A DNA stretch of 64,000 nt from CAVVZJ01 sp963752755 (GCA_963752755.1 CAVVZJ010000018.1:34402-98401), one strand, 5' to 3'. Positions 29,503-40,463 are shown, numbered from the stretch's first letter. A program made the numbers and translations. The notes: generated from the letters alone by a model not told the origin.

Positions 29503-32500
29503 GTGCGAGACGCATCGACTTCCGAGCCGATCCCCCGGGCAGGCCGCACCGGGCACGGGCCGGCGCACGGCCTCGACCACCTGATCGAGCATGCGGCACA
29601 CCTGCTGCCGTCGCAGGGACCGATTACCGTCTTCGTGCATCACAACACGCTGCACGCCTTCGAGGATCTGCCGTTCGACGAGGCGGTGAGGCGGGGCGCG
29701 GCCACCTACGGCTGCCATCCCTACCTGCTCGAGGGCTCCTACCGCGGCGAGGCCGCCCGGGGGCGGATCACCGGGGACGACGTGGCCGCCGCCCTGATCG
29801 ACGACCTCGGCGAGGAGGCCGACGTCCTGATCGGCTTCATGGGGACGAGGTACCACCTGCGCCTGGCCATGCTCGAGCACCCGCTCCGCCTCGGCACCGA
29901 CGCGGAGTTGCGTTGGCTGGTCGCCGAGACCGACGCGCTGGAGCGATTCCGGGACGAGGCCCCCCCCGAGGCCCGACGGCGGATGGTCGACCAGACCCGC
30001 CGCTGGATCCTGAGGGATCACCTCGGCGACCGGGCGGGTGGCGACGGCCGCGGGGCTGACGGCGTCGCGTCGCTTCTCGAGCGCTTCGGCGCGGCGACGA
30101 TCGAGCAATGGCCCGATCGGACGTGGGAGTCCTTCACCCTGCACCTGCTCTGGCGCATCTGCCACGGCGGCGTCCACGGTGTGGAGCGGTCCGGCGATGC
30201 CGCCGCGCCCCCGCCCGCCATCGCGATCTGCTCCTGCTGGCCACCGGCCGAGACACCGACCTGCTGGTCCACGAGGTGCTCATCCGGTTCTGCGCCGCCT
30301 TCCTCGACCAGGGGTTCGCGGGCTGGTCGCTCCCCGGCCGCGAGTCCGGATTCTCCGGCTGCTTCGCGGGCCTGTACCGCGACGCCAGGCCCGTCGAATC
30401 CTGGCTGCGCGGGCTGCCGGACGAGCTGAGGAGGATCGAGCGGGCGGGCCTGTCGCCGCTCGAATCGATCGCCGAGTCGCTCCACCTGCTCGGCGTCGCC
30501 GAGGCCGAGCGAGAGGGATACCTCTCGGAGACCCTGCTGGCGCTTCGCGGCTGGGCCGGGATGCTCCGGCAGATGGAGACGAACGCGTTATGGGCCGCGC
30601 ACCCGGCGCCGTCCGGGACGCTCCAGGAGTACCTGGCCGTCCGCTTGATGCTCGAGCGGATCGCCCTGCGTCACGTCGCCCGCGAGGAGCTGCCCGAGGC
30701 GGTCGAGCTCCGCGACCTCCGGGCCGCCCTCCGCCGTCGGCTCCCGCACCCGCCGCGGGTCAGCGTCGACCAGCGGGCCTACCTCATCTTCCAGCTCGCC
30801 CAGGTCCGCGGGTGGAATCCCGCCGAGCTGCACCGGCTCTCGAAGGCCGAATGGGCGCGGCTGGTCGGCGAGATCGAGTCCTTCGGCAACCTCGAACGGC
30901 GGCGGATCTACCACCTCGCCTACGAGCGGCACTATCGAAACCAGGCCCTCGACGCGCTGCGGCCCACGCCCTGAGGACAGGCCGGGTCGAGGACCGGGCT
31001 GCCCCGGGGGCCGTGGCCGGTCGCGCAGGCCGCGCGACCTTCCAGGTCGTCTGCTGCCTCGACGAGCGTGAGGAGTCGTTCCGCCGCCACCTCGAGGAGG
31101 TGGACCCGACCTGCGAGACGTTCGGCGTCGCCGGGTACTTCGGCGTGGCGATGTACTATCGCGGCGTCGCCGAGGCCCACTTCCGGCCGCTCTGCCCGGT
31201 CAACATCACGCCCCGGCACTACGTGCAGGAGGAGCCGACCCCCTCCTTCGAGGATGCCAGCCGGCTCCAGGCGGCGGCGCGGCGCAGGCTCGGCCGGCTC
31301 TCGCATCGGCTGCACCTTGGGACGCGAACCTTCGTCGGCGGCCTGCTGACCGGCCTGCTGGGATCGGTGGCGAGCATCCCGCTGCTCATGCGGGTCCTGC
31401 TGCCGAGGCGGACCGCCCGGTTCCGGCGCCTCCTCGGCCGGATCGTGACCCCGCCCGTCACTCAGCTCCGCCTCGAGCGCACGAGCCCGGAACCTGGGCC
31501 CGACGACGGCCAGCTCGGCTACTCGAGGGCCGAGATGGCGGGCGTCGTCGGGGGGCTGCTCCGGTCCATCGGGCTGACCGGGCCGTATTCCCCGCTGGTC
31601 GTCGTCGTGGGGCACGGCTCGTCGAGCCTCAACAACCCCCAGGAGGCCGCCCACGACTGCGGGGCCTGCGGCGGCGCCCGAGGCGGTCCCAATGCCCGGG
31701 CCTTCGCCCAGATGGCCAACGACCCCCGGGTGCGCCGCCTCCTGGCCGAGGAGGGGCTGCCGATCCCCGACGACGTCCTCTTCGTCGGGGCCTACCACAA
31801 CACCTGCGACGACGGGCTGACGTTCTACGACCTCGACCGCCTGCCGGCCTCCCACCGGGGGCTCTTCGAGCGGGCGAGGACGGCGTCGGAGGAGGCACGC
31901 CGGCGGAACGCGCACGAGCGCTGCCGGCGCTTCGAGTCCGCCGGGCCCCTGCTGACGGCCGACGAGGCCCTGCGCCACGTCGAGGCCCGCGCGGCGGACC
32001 TCTCCCAGACGCGCCCGGAATACGGCCATGCCACCAACGCGGTCTGCATCGTCGGCCGGCGGTCGCGGACGCGCGGCCTGTTCCTCGACCGGCGGTCGTT
32101 CCTCGCATCGTACGACCCGACCCGGGACGACGATACGGGCTCGACCCTGGCGGCGCTGCTGAGGGCCGTCATCCCGGTCTGCGCCGGGATCAACCTCGAA
32201 TATTACTTCTCGGCCGTCGATCCCGCCGGGTACGGCTGCGGAACCAAGCTGCCCCACAACATCACGTCGCTGCTGGGCGTGATGGACGGGGCGGCCAGCG
32301 ACCTGCGGCCCGGGCTCCCCTGGCAGATGGTGGAGATCCACGAGCCGATGCGGATCATGTTCGTCGTCGAGGCCACGCCGGAGGTCCTCTCGGCCATCCT
32401 GGCCCGGGAGGAGTCGCTCGGCCGCCTCGCCCGCAACGGCTGGGTGCAGCTGGCGACCCTCGATCCCCGGACGGCGACGCTCCACGTCTTCCGGGGCGGC

Positions 32501-32653
32501 GAATTCGAGCCCTACCGGCCAGGGTCCGCCGACCTGCCCGCCGCCTCTTCCTCCGTGGCGTGGTACCGGGGCTGGCGGGACCACCTGGGGTTCGCCTCCA
32601 TCGTCCCCGGCGTCGGCGGCCCTGGCCCGGTCGCGGAGGAGGCCCTCCGATGA
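29503..32653 (+). CDS. dabA: DabA-type inorganic carbon transporter subunit (DUF2309; frame breaks near 30215 and 30965)
   Basis: About 1050 residues; GTG at 29503. Cytoplasmic, beta-carbonic-anhydrase-related subunit of the DAB energy-coupled inorganic carbon accumulation complex. The N-terminus has the family mark ITVFVHHNTLHAFEDLPF (about 42-60). The zinc/active-site set is complete: VVCCLDEREESFRRHLEE (Cys and Asp near 517-519), VVVVGHGSSSLNNP (His near 704) and AHDCGACGG (Cys near 719), followed by GGPNARAFAQMAN. The C-terminus has INLEYYFSAVDPAGYGCGTKLPHNI. Two missing bases interrupt it (C run near 30215, GGG near 30965), each repaired to continuous family sequence. The stop overlaps the next ATG by 4 bases, so coupling with the membrane subunit is expected. 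DabA identity is from family knowledge (Halothiobacillus-type DAB). Confidence 0.88.
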
Positions 32654-34039
32654 ACATCGAGCCGCTCTTCACCGTGCTCGGCATCGGGGTGATCGCGGCG
32701 CCGGCGCTGCTGCTGGCCGTCCTGGGGCTCGCCTCCCTGCTTGGACGGCCGTTGGGCGAGGGCGCGATGGCCCGCTGGACCGCCTCGTGTGTCATCGCCG
32801 GGCTCCTCGCGGCCTTGGGGGTCCTCGGCCTGATGCTCGGCACGGGCGCCCGGTCCGTGCCCGTCGAGCTCGGCGACTGGGTGGCGATCCCGGCGGAGGA
32901 TTTCCACTTCCACCTGAAGTTCGTCTTCGACCGGCTCTCGGTCCCCTTCGCCCTCCTCACGCTCGTCCTCGTCGGGACGATCGGCGCCTTCGCCAACCGC
33001 TACCTGCACCGCGAGCCGGGATACGGCCGGTTCTTCCGCTCCTTCGCCGTGTTCCTGCTCGGGATGGTCGTCGCCTCGCTGGCCGGGACGATCGAGACCC
33101 TGTTCCTCGGCTGGGAGCTGGTCGGGCTCTCTTCGGCCCTGCTCGTGGCCTTCTTCCACGAGCGGGCGGCGCCGGTCCTGAACGCGCCAGCGGGTGTGGT
33201 CGGTGTACCGCATCTCCGACGCCGCCTTCCTGCTGGCGGCCGTCGCCCTGCACCACGTCTCGGGGGCGGGCGACTTCGCGGGGCTGATGGGCGCGGGGCC
33301 GTGGCCGGAGGGGGAGGCGGCCCTCACCCCCGGGCAGGCCCTGGGCGTGGGGACCCTGCTGCTCGTCGCGGCCGCCGGGAAGTCGGCCCTCATCCCGTTC
33401 TCGGGATGGCTGCCGCGGGCGATGGAGGGGCCCACGCCGTCGAGCGCCGTCTTCTACGGGGCGCTCTCGGTGCACCTGGGCGCCTTCCTGCTGCTCCGCG
33501 TCAGCCCCATCCTCGATCGCTCGGCCTGGCTCAGCGCGGCGGTGGTGGCCCTCGGCCTGGGCTCGGCCGTCTTCGCGGCGATCGCGGGCCGCGTCCAGGC
33601 GGACGCCAAGGGGGCCCTGGCCTTCGCCTCCCTGACGCAGGTCGGCATCATCACGGCCGAGATCGGGCTCGGCCTGCGGTACATCCCGCTGGTCCACATC
33701 ATCGGCCACGCCTGCCTGCGGACGCTCCAACTCCTCCGGGCGCCGTCGCTGCTCCACGACTATCACGCGCTCGAAGACGCCGTGGGCGGCCACCTCCGCC
33801 GCGAGCATGGGCCGGCGGGGAATCGGCTCCCCCGGGGGATCCGCCGACGCCTCTACCGGGTGGGCTTCGATCGGGGCCAGTTCGACGCGGCGCTCGATCG
33901 GTTCGCCGTCCGGCCCTTCGTAAGCGTCTTCGGCTGGTGCGACCGGATGGAACGCCGCTGGACCGACCTCCTGGCCGGCTCTGCGTCCCGCGAGTCGGAC
34001 CTGGTCCCCCCCTCCGCACCGATCGGCGAGGAGGCGTGA
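32650..34039 (+). CDS. dabB: DabB-like proton-conducting membrane subunit (NuoL/ND5-like; frame break near 33185)
   Basis: About 463 residues, more than ten hydrophobic helices. It belongs to the proton-conducting complex-I/Mrp family: VFDRLSVPFALLTLVLVG, LFLGWELVGLSSALLVAFFHER, YRISDAAFLLAAVALHHV, GKSALIPFSGWLPRAMEGPTPSSA (the key Lys and the GPTPVSA-like loop) and FASLTQVGIITAEIGLGL with HIIGHACLRTLQLLRAPS. In DAB systems this subunit couples cation flux to DabA-driven hydration of CO2. One base too many or two too few near 33185 splits the frame (true reading NALRVWSVYRISDA). It overlaps dabA by 4 bases and the next gene by 1 base (TGATG). Confidence 0.85.
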
Positions 34040-35579
34040 TGCCCGAACTGCACTTGCCGTGGCTGAAGCTCTGCGTCCTCATCCCCGCGCTCGTGGCGTT
34101 CTGGGTCGCGGCCTCCAAGGATCCGAATTCCGCCCGGCGGCATGGCCTCGTCGCCTCCGGCCTGGCTCTGATCTGTGCCGCCGCGGCGTGGCTCGACTTC
34201 GGGAGCCTGGGCGCCCCGGAGGTCCGGGACCGCTGGGCCTCGCCGGCAGGACTCCTCCAGGGGGACCTGCTGGTCCTCGACGAGCTGAGTGCGCCCTGCT
34301 GCCGATGGCCGCCCTGATCTGCTTCCTGACCAACCTGGCAACCCTGCGGACCAAGGTCCGCGAGTTCTCCTTCGCCCGCGCCCTGACCACCGAGGCGATC
34401 CTGCTGGCGACGTTGGCCTGCAAGCAGCCCTGGGGGATCGTCGCCCTGCTGGCCGCCGGGACGGTGCCGCCCTACCTGGAGCTGCGGGCGCGACGCCGGT
34501 CGACGCGGGTCTACGCGGTCCACATGGGCGTGTTCGTCGCCCTGCTCTGCCTGGGACAGTCCCTGCTCGCCGGCCGGGGAGGCGCCTCGCCCTACTCGGC
34601 GATGGCCATCTCGCTGCTGACCTTCGCCGTCCTCCTCCGGGACGGGATCGTCCCCGTCCACTGCTGGATGGCCGACCTGTTCGAGCACGCCACCTTCGGG
34701 ACCGCCCTGCTGACCGTCACGCCGATGGTGGGGGCCTACGGGGTGACGCGGCTGGTCCTGCCGGTCGCCCCGCCCTGGATCCTCCAGGCCATCTCCCTGG
34801 CCTCGCTCTTCACGGCGCTCTACGCCGCCGGCATGGCGCTCGTGCAGCGGGAGGCCCGCCGCTTCTTCTGCTACCTGTTCCTCAGCCACTCGTCGCTCGT
34901 CCTGGTCGGGCTCGAGACCGCCAACCCGGTCGGCCTGACGGGGGCGCTGAGCCTCTGGCCCGCGGTGGCGCTGTCCCTGACGGGCTTCGGCCTGGCGTTG
35001 CGCTGCGTCGAGTCGCGCATGGGGCGCGTCTCGCTGGCGGATCACCACGGCCTGGACACGCACGTCCCGATGCTGGCCGCCCTGTTCCTGCTCACCGGGC
35101 TGGCGAGCATCGGCTTCCCCGGGACGTTCGGGTTCGTCGGCCTCGAGCTGCTCGTCGAGGGGGCGGCCCGGGCCTCCCCCCTGTCGGGGGCGGCCGTGGT
35201 GGTCGTCGCCGCCCTCAACGGCCTCGCGGTGATGCAGGCCTACTTCCGCATCTTCACCGGGAGGCCCCGCGAGGCCACGATCGACCTGCGCATCCGCCCG
35301 CCGGAGCGGATCGCCGTCCTCATCCTGACCGCCTTGATCCTGGGCGGCGGCCTGTACCCGCAGCCCGGCGTCGTGAGCCGCTATCACGCCGCCGTCGGCC
35401 TTTCCGAGGAGCGGGCCCGTCGGGTCATCGGCGAATCGCCGCCCCCGTCCCATGCCCCCGCGGCACCGGACGCCGATCGCCCCGGCCATCGGCCATCGGC
35501 CGAACATCACGCCGCCCGTGCCCCCGAGCGGCCGCGGCGGGACGGCCGGCGGACTGAGGGGATGTCCGGCCGGCCGTAA
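34039..35579 (+). CDS. Second proton-conducting membrane subunit (NuoM/NuoL-like; frame break near 34292)
   Basis: About 515 residues. The first segment (MPELHLPWLKLCVLIPALVAFWV) continues after one missing G near 34292 (DELSAALLPMAALICFL) into a block with roughly a dozen helices: LLRDGIVPVHCWMADLFEHATFGTA (proton-channel loop equivalent), FFCYLFLSHSSLVLVGLE, ASIGFPGTFGFVGLELLVEGA and FRIFTGR. The last 60 residues are Pro/Ala/Arg-rich and presumably cytoplasmic. Its start overlaps the DabB stop, so it belongs to the same operon. The minimal DAB system has one such subunit; a second one in tandem resembles the paired NuoL/M-type subunits seen in some DUF2309 gene clusters and may add a proton path or an assembly partner (inference). 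Confidence 0.78.
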
Positions 35580-35594
35580 GCCGCGAGGCCCCGG

Positions 35595-36515
35595 TTATTG
35601 ATCCGAATCGTCGCCCCCCTCCACCGACGCGGACACGGGGCCGCCTGGCCGTCGGAGCGTGGTGGCCAGCCGGGTGGCGAGGTCCGCAAACTCCCGGGGG
35701 TGCGAGGGGGCGTGGGCGAGGTTGACGAGCTCGGGCTTCAGGGCATCCAGGTCCTCGTCCGGGTAGAGCGGCATGCAGACCTGATAGGTCAGGACGTCGT
35801 AGGCCCCGAAGATCACCTCGATGTCCCATATCCCCGCCGCCTCGACCTGCTGGCGGAGGGAGAAGGCCGTGTGGGCGGCGTTGAGGCAGACCGCCATGTC
35901 GATGAGGGTCTCGCGGTATCTCGGCTGTGTCGGGGCATCGGCGCCCCAGGTCGCCCGGAGGGCGTTGTCCGACTCCCGGACGGCCACGAAGATCTCCTGG
36001 AAGATCAACCTCAGGTTCGGCGAATAGGACCGCGACCAGAACTTCTTCGGATCCAGGTAGGCGTCCACCGCCCCCTTGACGGCGCCGCAGTTGGTATGAC
36101 CGAGGACGACCAGGACGCGGACGCTGTCCCTCAGGGCGACGGTCGAAAAGTCGATGCTCCCCTGGACCTCGTCGCCGAGCACGTTGCCCGCCACCCGGAC
36201 GACGAAGAGGTCGTTGAAGCCCTGTCCGAAGAGCATCTCGGTCGGGACGCGGGCATCGGAGCAACCGAGGACGACCGCGAAGGGCTTCTGCACCGGATAG
36301 CCGTCGGACGGGTTCAAGGCCGAGGGATCCAGGCCGCTGCTAGGGATGACGTACTGAGAGTCCCCCGCGGGGGGATCGCCGCGGCGGCACGTCTCCATCC
36401 ATCGGGAGAAGACGCGGTTTCCTTCGATCAGCGCCTGTCGTGCCTCCTCCGCGTTGGCCGGCATGCGCTTGACGCCGGGTCGCGAGGGGTCGTACCGGAA
36501 TACGTAGTCGATCAT
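35595..36515 (-). CDS. Beta-class carbonic anhydrase
   Basis: 306 residues; ATG 36515 with GGAGG 7 bases upstream. Zinc enzyme converting CO2 and bicarbonate. All catalytic motifs are intact: VVLGCSDARVPTEMLF (C-x-D-x-R), FVVRVAGNVLGDEVQGSID and VVLGHTNCGAVKGAVDAYL (H-x-x-C). The N-terminal 50 residues and the C-terminal tail (after about 260) are extensions beyond the core. It is convergent to the DAB operon, whose last stop is only 15 bases away, and is inside the inner transposon, so it travels with the bicarbonate-accumulating genes. No signal peptide, so cytoplasmic. A cytoplasmic anhydrase would dissipate an accumulated bicarbonate pool unless confined or regulated, which deserves thought. 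Confidence 0.92.
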   Translation of the reverse strand: MIDYVFRYDPSRPGVKRMPANAEEARQALIEGNRVFSRWMETCRRGDPPAGDSQYVIPSSGLDPSALNPSDGYPVQKPFAVVLGCSDARVPTEMLFGQGFNDLFVVRVAGNVLGDEVQGSIDFSTVALRDSVRVLVVLGHTNCGAVKGAVDAYLDPKKFWSRSYSPNLRLIFQEIFVAVRESDNALRATWGADAPTQPRYRETLIDMAVCLNAAHTAFSLRQQVEAAGIWDIEVIFGAYDVLTYQVCMPLYPDEDLDALKPELVNLAHAPSHPREFADLATRLATTLRRPGGPVSASVEGGDDSDQ

Positions 36516-36904
36516 GAGGACCTCCAGAGGGCAGGACCGTACGCACGGCGCAGGGGAGCTGGATAGCCCCTGTTACCGGGGCTTTACGTTCATCTTACGA
36601 GACGTCTCCCCTGTCTGCGATGATATGCCGAGGCCCTCGAGCCGAGGGGGTGTAGGGCCGAGGCATCGCCCCGGGGCCGGGGCTTCGCCGTTGTGGTAGT
36701 CCCCGACCGGTCATCGTCGAGTGCGTGATCCGCGTGCAAAAGCGCAACCCGGCCTCACGCGCCCCACAGGCTTCGACACGCTTGGACCCAGGATTTACCG
36801 GGCGTTTGCCCCTTCCGTGCCCCAGACCGTCGGGGTAGCCTGAATCACGGAAAGCGCAACGATTGCGGGTCCCGTGACCGAAGGCGCAAGCGCCAGGGGG
36901 TGCG
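36516..36904. other. Non-coding region; likely recombination site and recombinase promoter region of the inner transposon
   Basis: No gene is supported in these 389 bases. Tn3-family members with tyrosine recombinases keep their internal resolution site just upstream of that gene. Here a 10-base direct repeat AAAGCGCAAC occurs at 36739-36748 and 36851-36860, with further related GGCGCAAGCGCC sequence at 36883-36894. These are candidate recombinase-binding sites; the crossover core cannot be identified by eye. Confidence 0.4.
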
Positions 36905-37432
36905 ATGCCCTACCAGTACGTCCGCGAGCCCCTCACCGCCGAGGAGGCCGACCGCCTCGCCAACGCGTGCGAGACCCCCACCGAGCAGCTCATCATCTGG
37001 ACCCTGCTCGATACCGGGCTCCGCATCGGTGAGCTGTGCGATCTCACCTCCAAGGACATCCTCTGGCAGCAGCGCCAGCTCCGCGTCCGGGGCAAGGGCG
37101 GACCCTACGGCAAGAAGTCCAAGGTCCGCGTCGTGCCCATGTCGCGCCGCGTGCGGGCCCTGCTGGAGCACCACTACGCCCTAACCAAGGAGTTCCCCGT
37201 CCGGCCGCGGCGGGCCCAGGGGCTGGTCAAGGAGGTCGCCAACCGCGCGGGCCTCACCAAGGACGTGACCCCGCACGTCCTCCGACACACCTTCGCCGCG
37301 ACCGCCCTGCAGAAGGGCATCAGCCTGGCCACCGTGCAGAAGATCCTCGGCCACGACCGGCTCCAGACCACCGTCATCTACCTCAACTTCACCGACACCC
37401 ACATCCAGGAGGAGTTCGAGCGGAAGTGGTGA
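36905..37432 (+). CDS. Minimal tyrosine recombinase (co-integrate resolution)
   Basis: 175 residues, ATG at 36905; only the catalytic domain plus a very short N-terminus. Active-site residues are visible in order: Arg in LLDTGLRIGELCDL, the beta-hairpin lysine region (RGKGGPYGKKSKVR), H-x-x-R in HVLRHTFAATAL, His in ILGHDRLQTT and the nucleophile Tyr in VIYLNFTDTH. It is followed after 19 bases by the Tn3-type transposase on the same strand. By analogy with TnpI of Tn4430 and TnpS/TnpT systems it should resolve co-integrates, but it lacks the core-binding N-terminal domain of classical TnpI (about 285 residues), so it may need a partner or bind DNA differently. Confidence 0.85.
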   Translation: MPYQYVREPLTAEEADRLANACETPTEQLIIWTLLDTGLRIGELCDLTSKDILWQQRQLRVRGKGGPYGKKSKVRVVPMSRRVRALLEHHYALTKEFPVRPRRAQGLVKEVANRAGLTKDVTPHVLRHTFAATALQKGISLATVQKILGHDRLQTTVIYLNFTDTHIQEEFERKW

Positions 37433-37451
37433 CGGCCGGGGGTGCCTGCTC

Positions 37452-40411
37452 ATGCCGGGACAGCTCTTCACCGACGCCGAGCGGAGACGGCTCGGCGGAT
37501 TCCCCGCCCAGGTCTCCCACGAGGACCTGGTGACGTACTACACGCTCACCAGGTCGGACCGGGCCGCGGTCGACCAGTGTGCCGATGACGTCGGCCGGCT
37601 CGGCTTCGCCCTCCAGCTCGGGACGCTCCGTTACCTGGGGTTCTGCCCGGACGACCTGGCCGCGGCCCCCGGCGAGATCGTCCGGTTCCTGGCCGACCAG
37701 TTGAAGGTCCCACCCGAGGGGCTGCTCGCCTATGGCCGCCGGGCGCAGACCCGCACCGATCACTTCCTCGCCGTCCAGGACCATCTGGGATACCGCAAGG
37801 CCGGCCCCGAGGAGCGGACGTGGCTGGCCCGCTGGCTGCTCGACCGGGCCTTGGAGCACGACCGCCCCTTGCTGCTCTGGCAACTGGCCTGCGAGAAGCT
37901 CGCCGCCGAGAAAGTCGTGCGGCCCGGGGTCACTGTCCTGGAGCGGATGGTCGTCGCCGCCCGCCGCGGCGCCGGCCGCGAGACGATGAAGCGGCTCGCC
38001 GCCGTGCTCGACGAACCGGGGCGTTCGCTCTTCGACAGCCTGCTCGTCCCCGACGAGGAGACGGACCAAACTCCCTTGACCTGGCTCCGGCAGGGGGAGG
38101 TCACCACCACGCCCACCGCGATCCTCGCCGCCCTGGAGCGGCGGGCCACCCTCCTCGGCTGGGGCGTCGACCGCTGGGACCTCCAGGCGCTGCACCCCAA
38201 CCGGCTCAAGTTCCTGGCCCGGCTGGGCAAGCGCTCGACCAACCAGGCCCTGCAGCGGGCCCCGGACGAGCGGCGGTATCCCATCCTTGTCGCCTTCCTC
38301 CGCCAGGCGCTGGAGGAGACCACTGACGAGGTCATCGACCTGTTCGACCGCTGCCTGGCCCGGACATCGGCACGGGCCGAACGGAAGCTGGAGGAGTACC
38401 GACTGGCCGGCGCCCGGACGACCGACGAGGCGGTCCGGCTGTTCGGCCAGATCGGCCGCGTCGTGCTCGACCCGACGGTCGACGACCGGCAGGTGCGGGC
38501 AGCGATCTACCGCCGGGTCGCCCGGGAGACGCTCCGCGAGGCCGTGGAGCGGACCGAGGCCCTGTCCCGATGCGGGGACGGCCACGAGTTCGACTTCCTG
38601 GCCGATCGCTACAACTACCTCCGCCAGTTCACCCCCCAGTTCCTCGACGCCTTCGCGTTCCGGTCCAACCGGGCCGGGGTACACATCCTGGAAGCCGTCG
38701 ATAGGCTCCGGGACCTGAACGCTCGGCGGCAGAGGAAGGTGCCGCCGGACGCCCCCGTCCAGTTCGTGCCAGCCCGATGGCGCCCCCACGTCGTCGGCCG
38801 GGACGGCGAGATCGACCGCCATTACTACGAGCTGTGCGTGCTCTGGGAGCTCCGGGCCGCGCTGCGGGCCGGCAACGTCTGGCTGGAGACCAGCCGACGG
38901 TTCGCCGACCCCGAGACCTACCTGATCTCACGCGAGCGGTGGCCACGGGACCGTCAGGACATCTGCCGCCTGCTCCAGCTCCCCGAGAACGGGGCGGCCC
39001 GGTTGAAGCAGCGCCGGGCCGAGCTGGAGGCGGAACTGGCCCGGCTCGACCGGGACTGGCCGCAGAACCACTCGGTGCGGATCGAGGCGAGCCGGCTCGT
39101 GCTCACCCCGCTGTCGGCCGAGGAGCCGCCCGAGGGGAGCGTCGCGCTGCAGGAGAAGATCACCCGGCACCTTCCCCGGGTCGACCTGGCCGACCTGCTC
39201 ATCGAGGTCGACGGCTGGACCGGCTTCACCCGCCACTTCGAGCACGCCGGCGGCCGCGAGCCCCGCACCAGGGACGTGCTGGTGCACCTGCACGCCGCGG
39301 TCCTGGCGCAAGCGTGCAACTTCGGCCCGACCACGATGGCCGAGGTCGCCGAGCTGACCTACCGCCGCCTGGCCTGGTGCACCAACTGGTACCTGCGGGA
39401 AGAGACCCTGCGCCCGGCCATCGCTACGGTCGTCGACTTCCAGCACCGCCAGCCGCTGAGCCAGTCCTGGGGTGGCGGCACGCTGTCCTCCTCTGACGGC
39501 CAGCGCTTCCCCGTCCCCGTCCGGAGCCGCACCGCGACCGCGCTGCCCCGCTACTTCGGCTACGGCCAGGGGCTGACGTTCTACTCCTGGACCTCGGACC
39601 AGTTCACGCAGTACGGCACGAAGGTCATCCCGGCCACCGTCCGCGACGCGACCTACGTGCTCGACGCGATCCTCGACAACGAGACCGAGCTGACGATCCT
39701 GGAGCACACCACCGACACGGCCGGCTACACCGAGCTGGTCTTCGCCCTGTTCGATCTGCTGGGCATGCAGTTCGCGCCCGCATCCGCGACCTCGGCGACC
39801 AGCGGCTCTACCGCTTCGACTCCGGGGCGACCTATCGCCACCTGGGGCCACTGCTCAAGGGGAAGATCCGCGAGCGCCGGGTCGTCGACCACTGGGACGA
39901 CCTGCTACGGTTGGCCGGGTCGCTGAAGCGGGGCCATGTGACCGCCTCGCTGCTGATCGGCAAGCTCCAGGCGAGTCCGCGGCGCAACGCCCTGACGGGG
40001 GCCCTGCAGGAGTACGGCCGGGTGGCCAAGACGCTGTTCGTCCTGCGGTACCTCGGGAGCGAGGCGTACCGCCGCCGGATCGGCGTGCAGCTGAACAAGG
40101 GGGAGGCGTTGCACGCCCTGCGGCGGTTCCTGTTCTTCGCCCACCAAGGGCAGGTGCGCCGGGGCCAGCCCGAGGACCAGGCCAACCAGGCGAGCTGCCT
40201 AAACCTGGTGACCAACGCCGTGATCGTCTGGAACACGGTCTACATGGCCGCGGTAATCGACCGTCTGAAGGCCAAGGGGGAGCGGATCGCCCCCGAGGAC
40301 CTCGTGCACCTCTCGCCGGCCCGGTACGACCACATCAACCCGTACGGGCGTTACCAGTTCCGGGTCGACCGCTGGGCCGGGAAGAAGCCCCTGAGACCCA
40401 TCAAGGTGTGA
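37452..40411 (+). CDS. tnpA: Tn3-family transposase (DUF4158 plus DDE domain; frame break near 39780)
   Basis: About 986 residues, the usual Tn3 TnpA length. The N-terminal DUF4158 part starts MPGQLFTDAERRRLGGFP; middle helical region; C-terminal RNase-H-like domain with the acidic residues in LLIEVDGWTGF, ILEHTTDTAGYTELVFALFDLLGMQF and LNKGEALHALRRFLFF, and the conserved SSDGQRFPV. One missing C near 39780 breaks the frame; joining gives RIRDLGDQRLYRFD. It acts on the 38-bp ends at 27477 and 40463, giving 5-bp target duplications. It is related to, but clearly different from, the transposase of the outer element. The gene ends 14 bases before the right terminal repeat. Confidence 0.92.
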
Positions 40412-40425
40412 GCTATCCAACCATG

Positions 40426-40463
40426 CGGAGCGTTGGTTTTTGTCCGTCTGCTATCGCAAGGCC
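40426..40463 (-). repeat. Right terminal inverted repeat, inner transposon
   Basis: Read from the outside on the minus strand it begins GGCCTTGCGATAGCAGACGG and ends in CCAACGCTCC. It differs from the left end at positions 3, 4, 6, 8, 16, 23 and the last two. Confidence 0.88.

Larger units (their letters stand above)
27477..40463. mobile_element. Inner Tn3-family transposon carrying an inorganic-carbon (DAB) cassette
   Basis: 12,987 bp, bounded by 38-bp imperfect inverted repeats (27477-27514 and 40426-40463; 30 of 38 match, shared core GATAGCA.ACGGAC.AAAACC) and a 5-bp GGATC duplication. Removing it and one GGATC restores a full GGGG-starting terminal repeat of the outer transposon. The transposase gene ends 52 bases from the right end, as usual in the family, and a small tyrosine recombinase precedes it. 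Everything else is cargo: a carbonic-anhydrase-like gene, RHH gene, HTH-EIIA regulator, DabA, two NuoL/M-like subunits and a beta-carbonic anhydrase. Confidence 0.9.

Noticed and set aside
30932..32584. Long minus-strand open frame across dabA.
   Set aside because: Composition is that of an antisense shadow; the + strand carries all DabA motifs.
33699..35510. 603-codon minus-strand frame opposite the membrane subunits of the DAB operon.
   Set aside because: Extremely Gly/Arg/Asp/Gln-rich antisense translation without any motif, while the + strand shows membrane helices.
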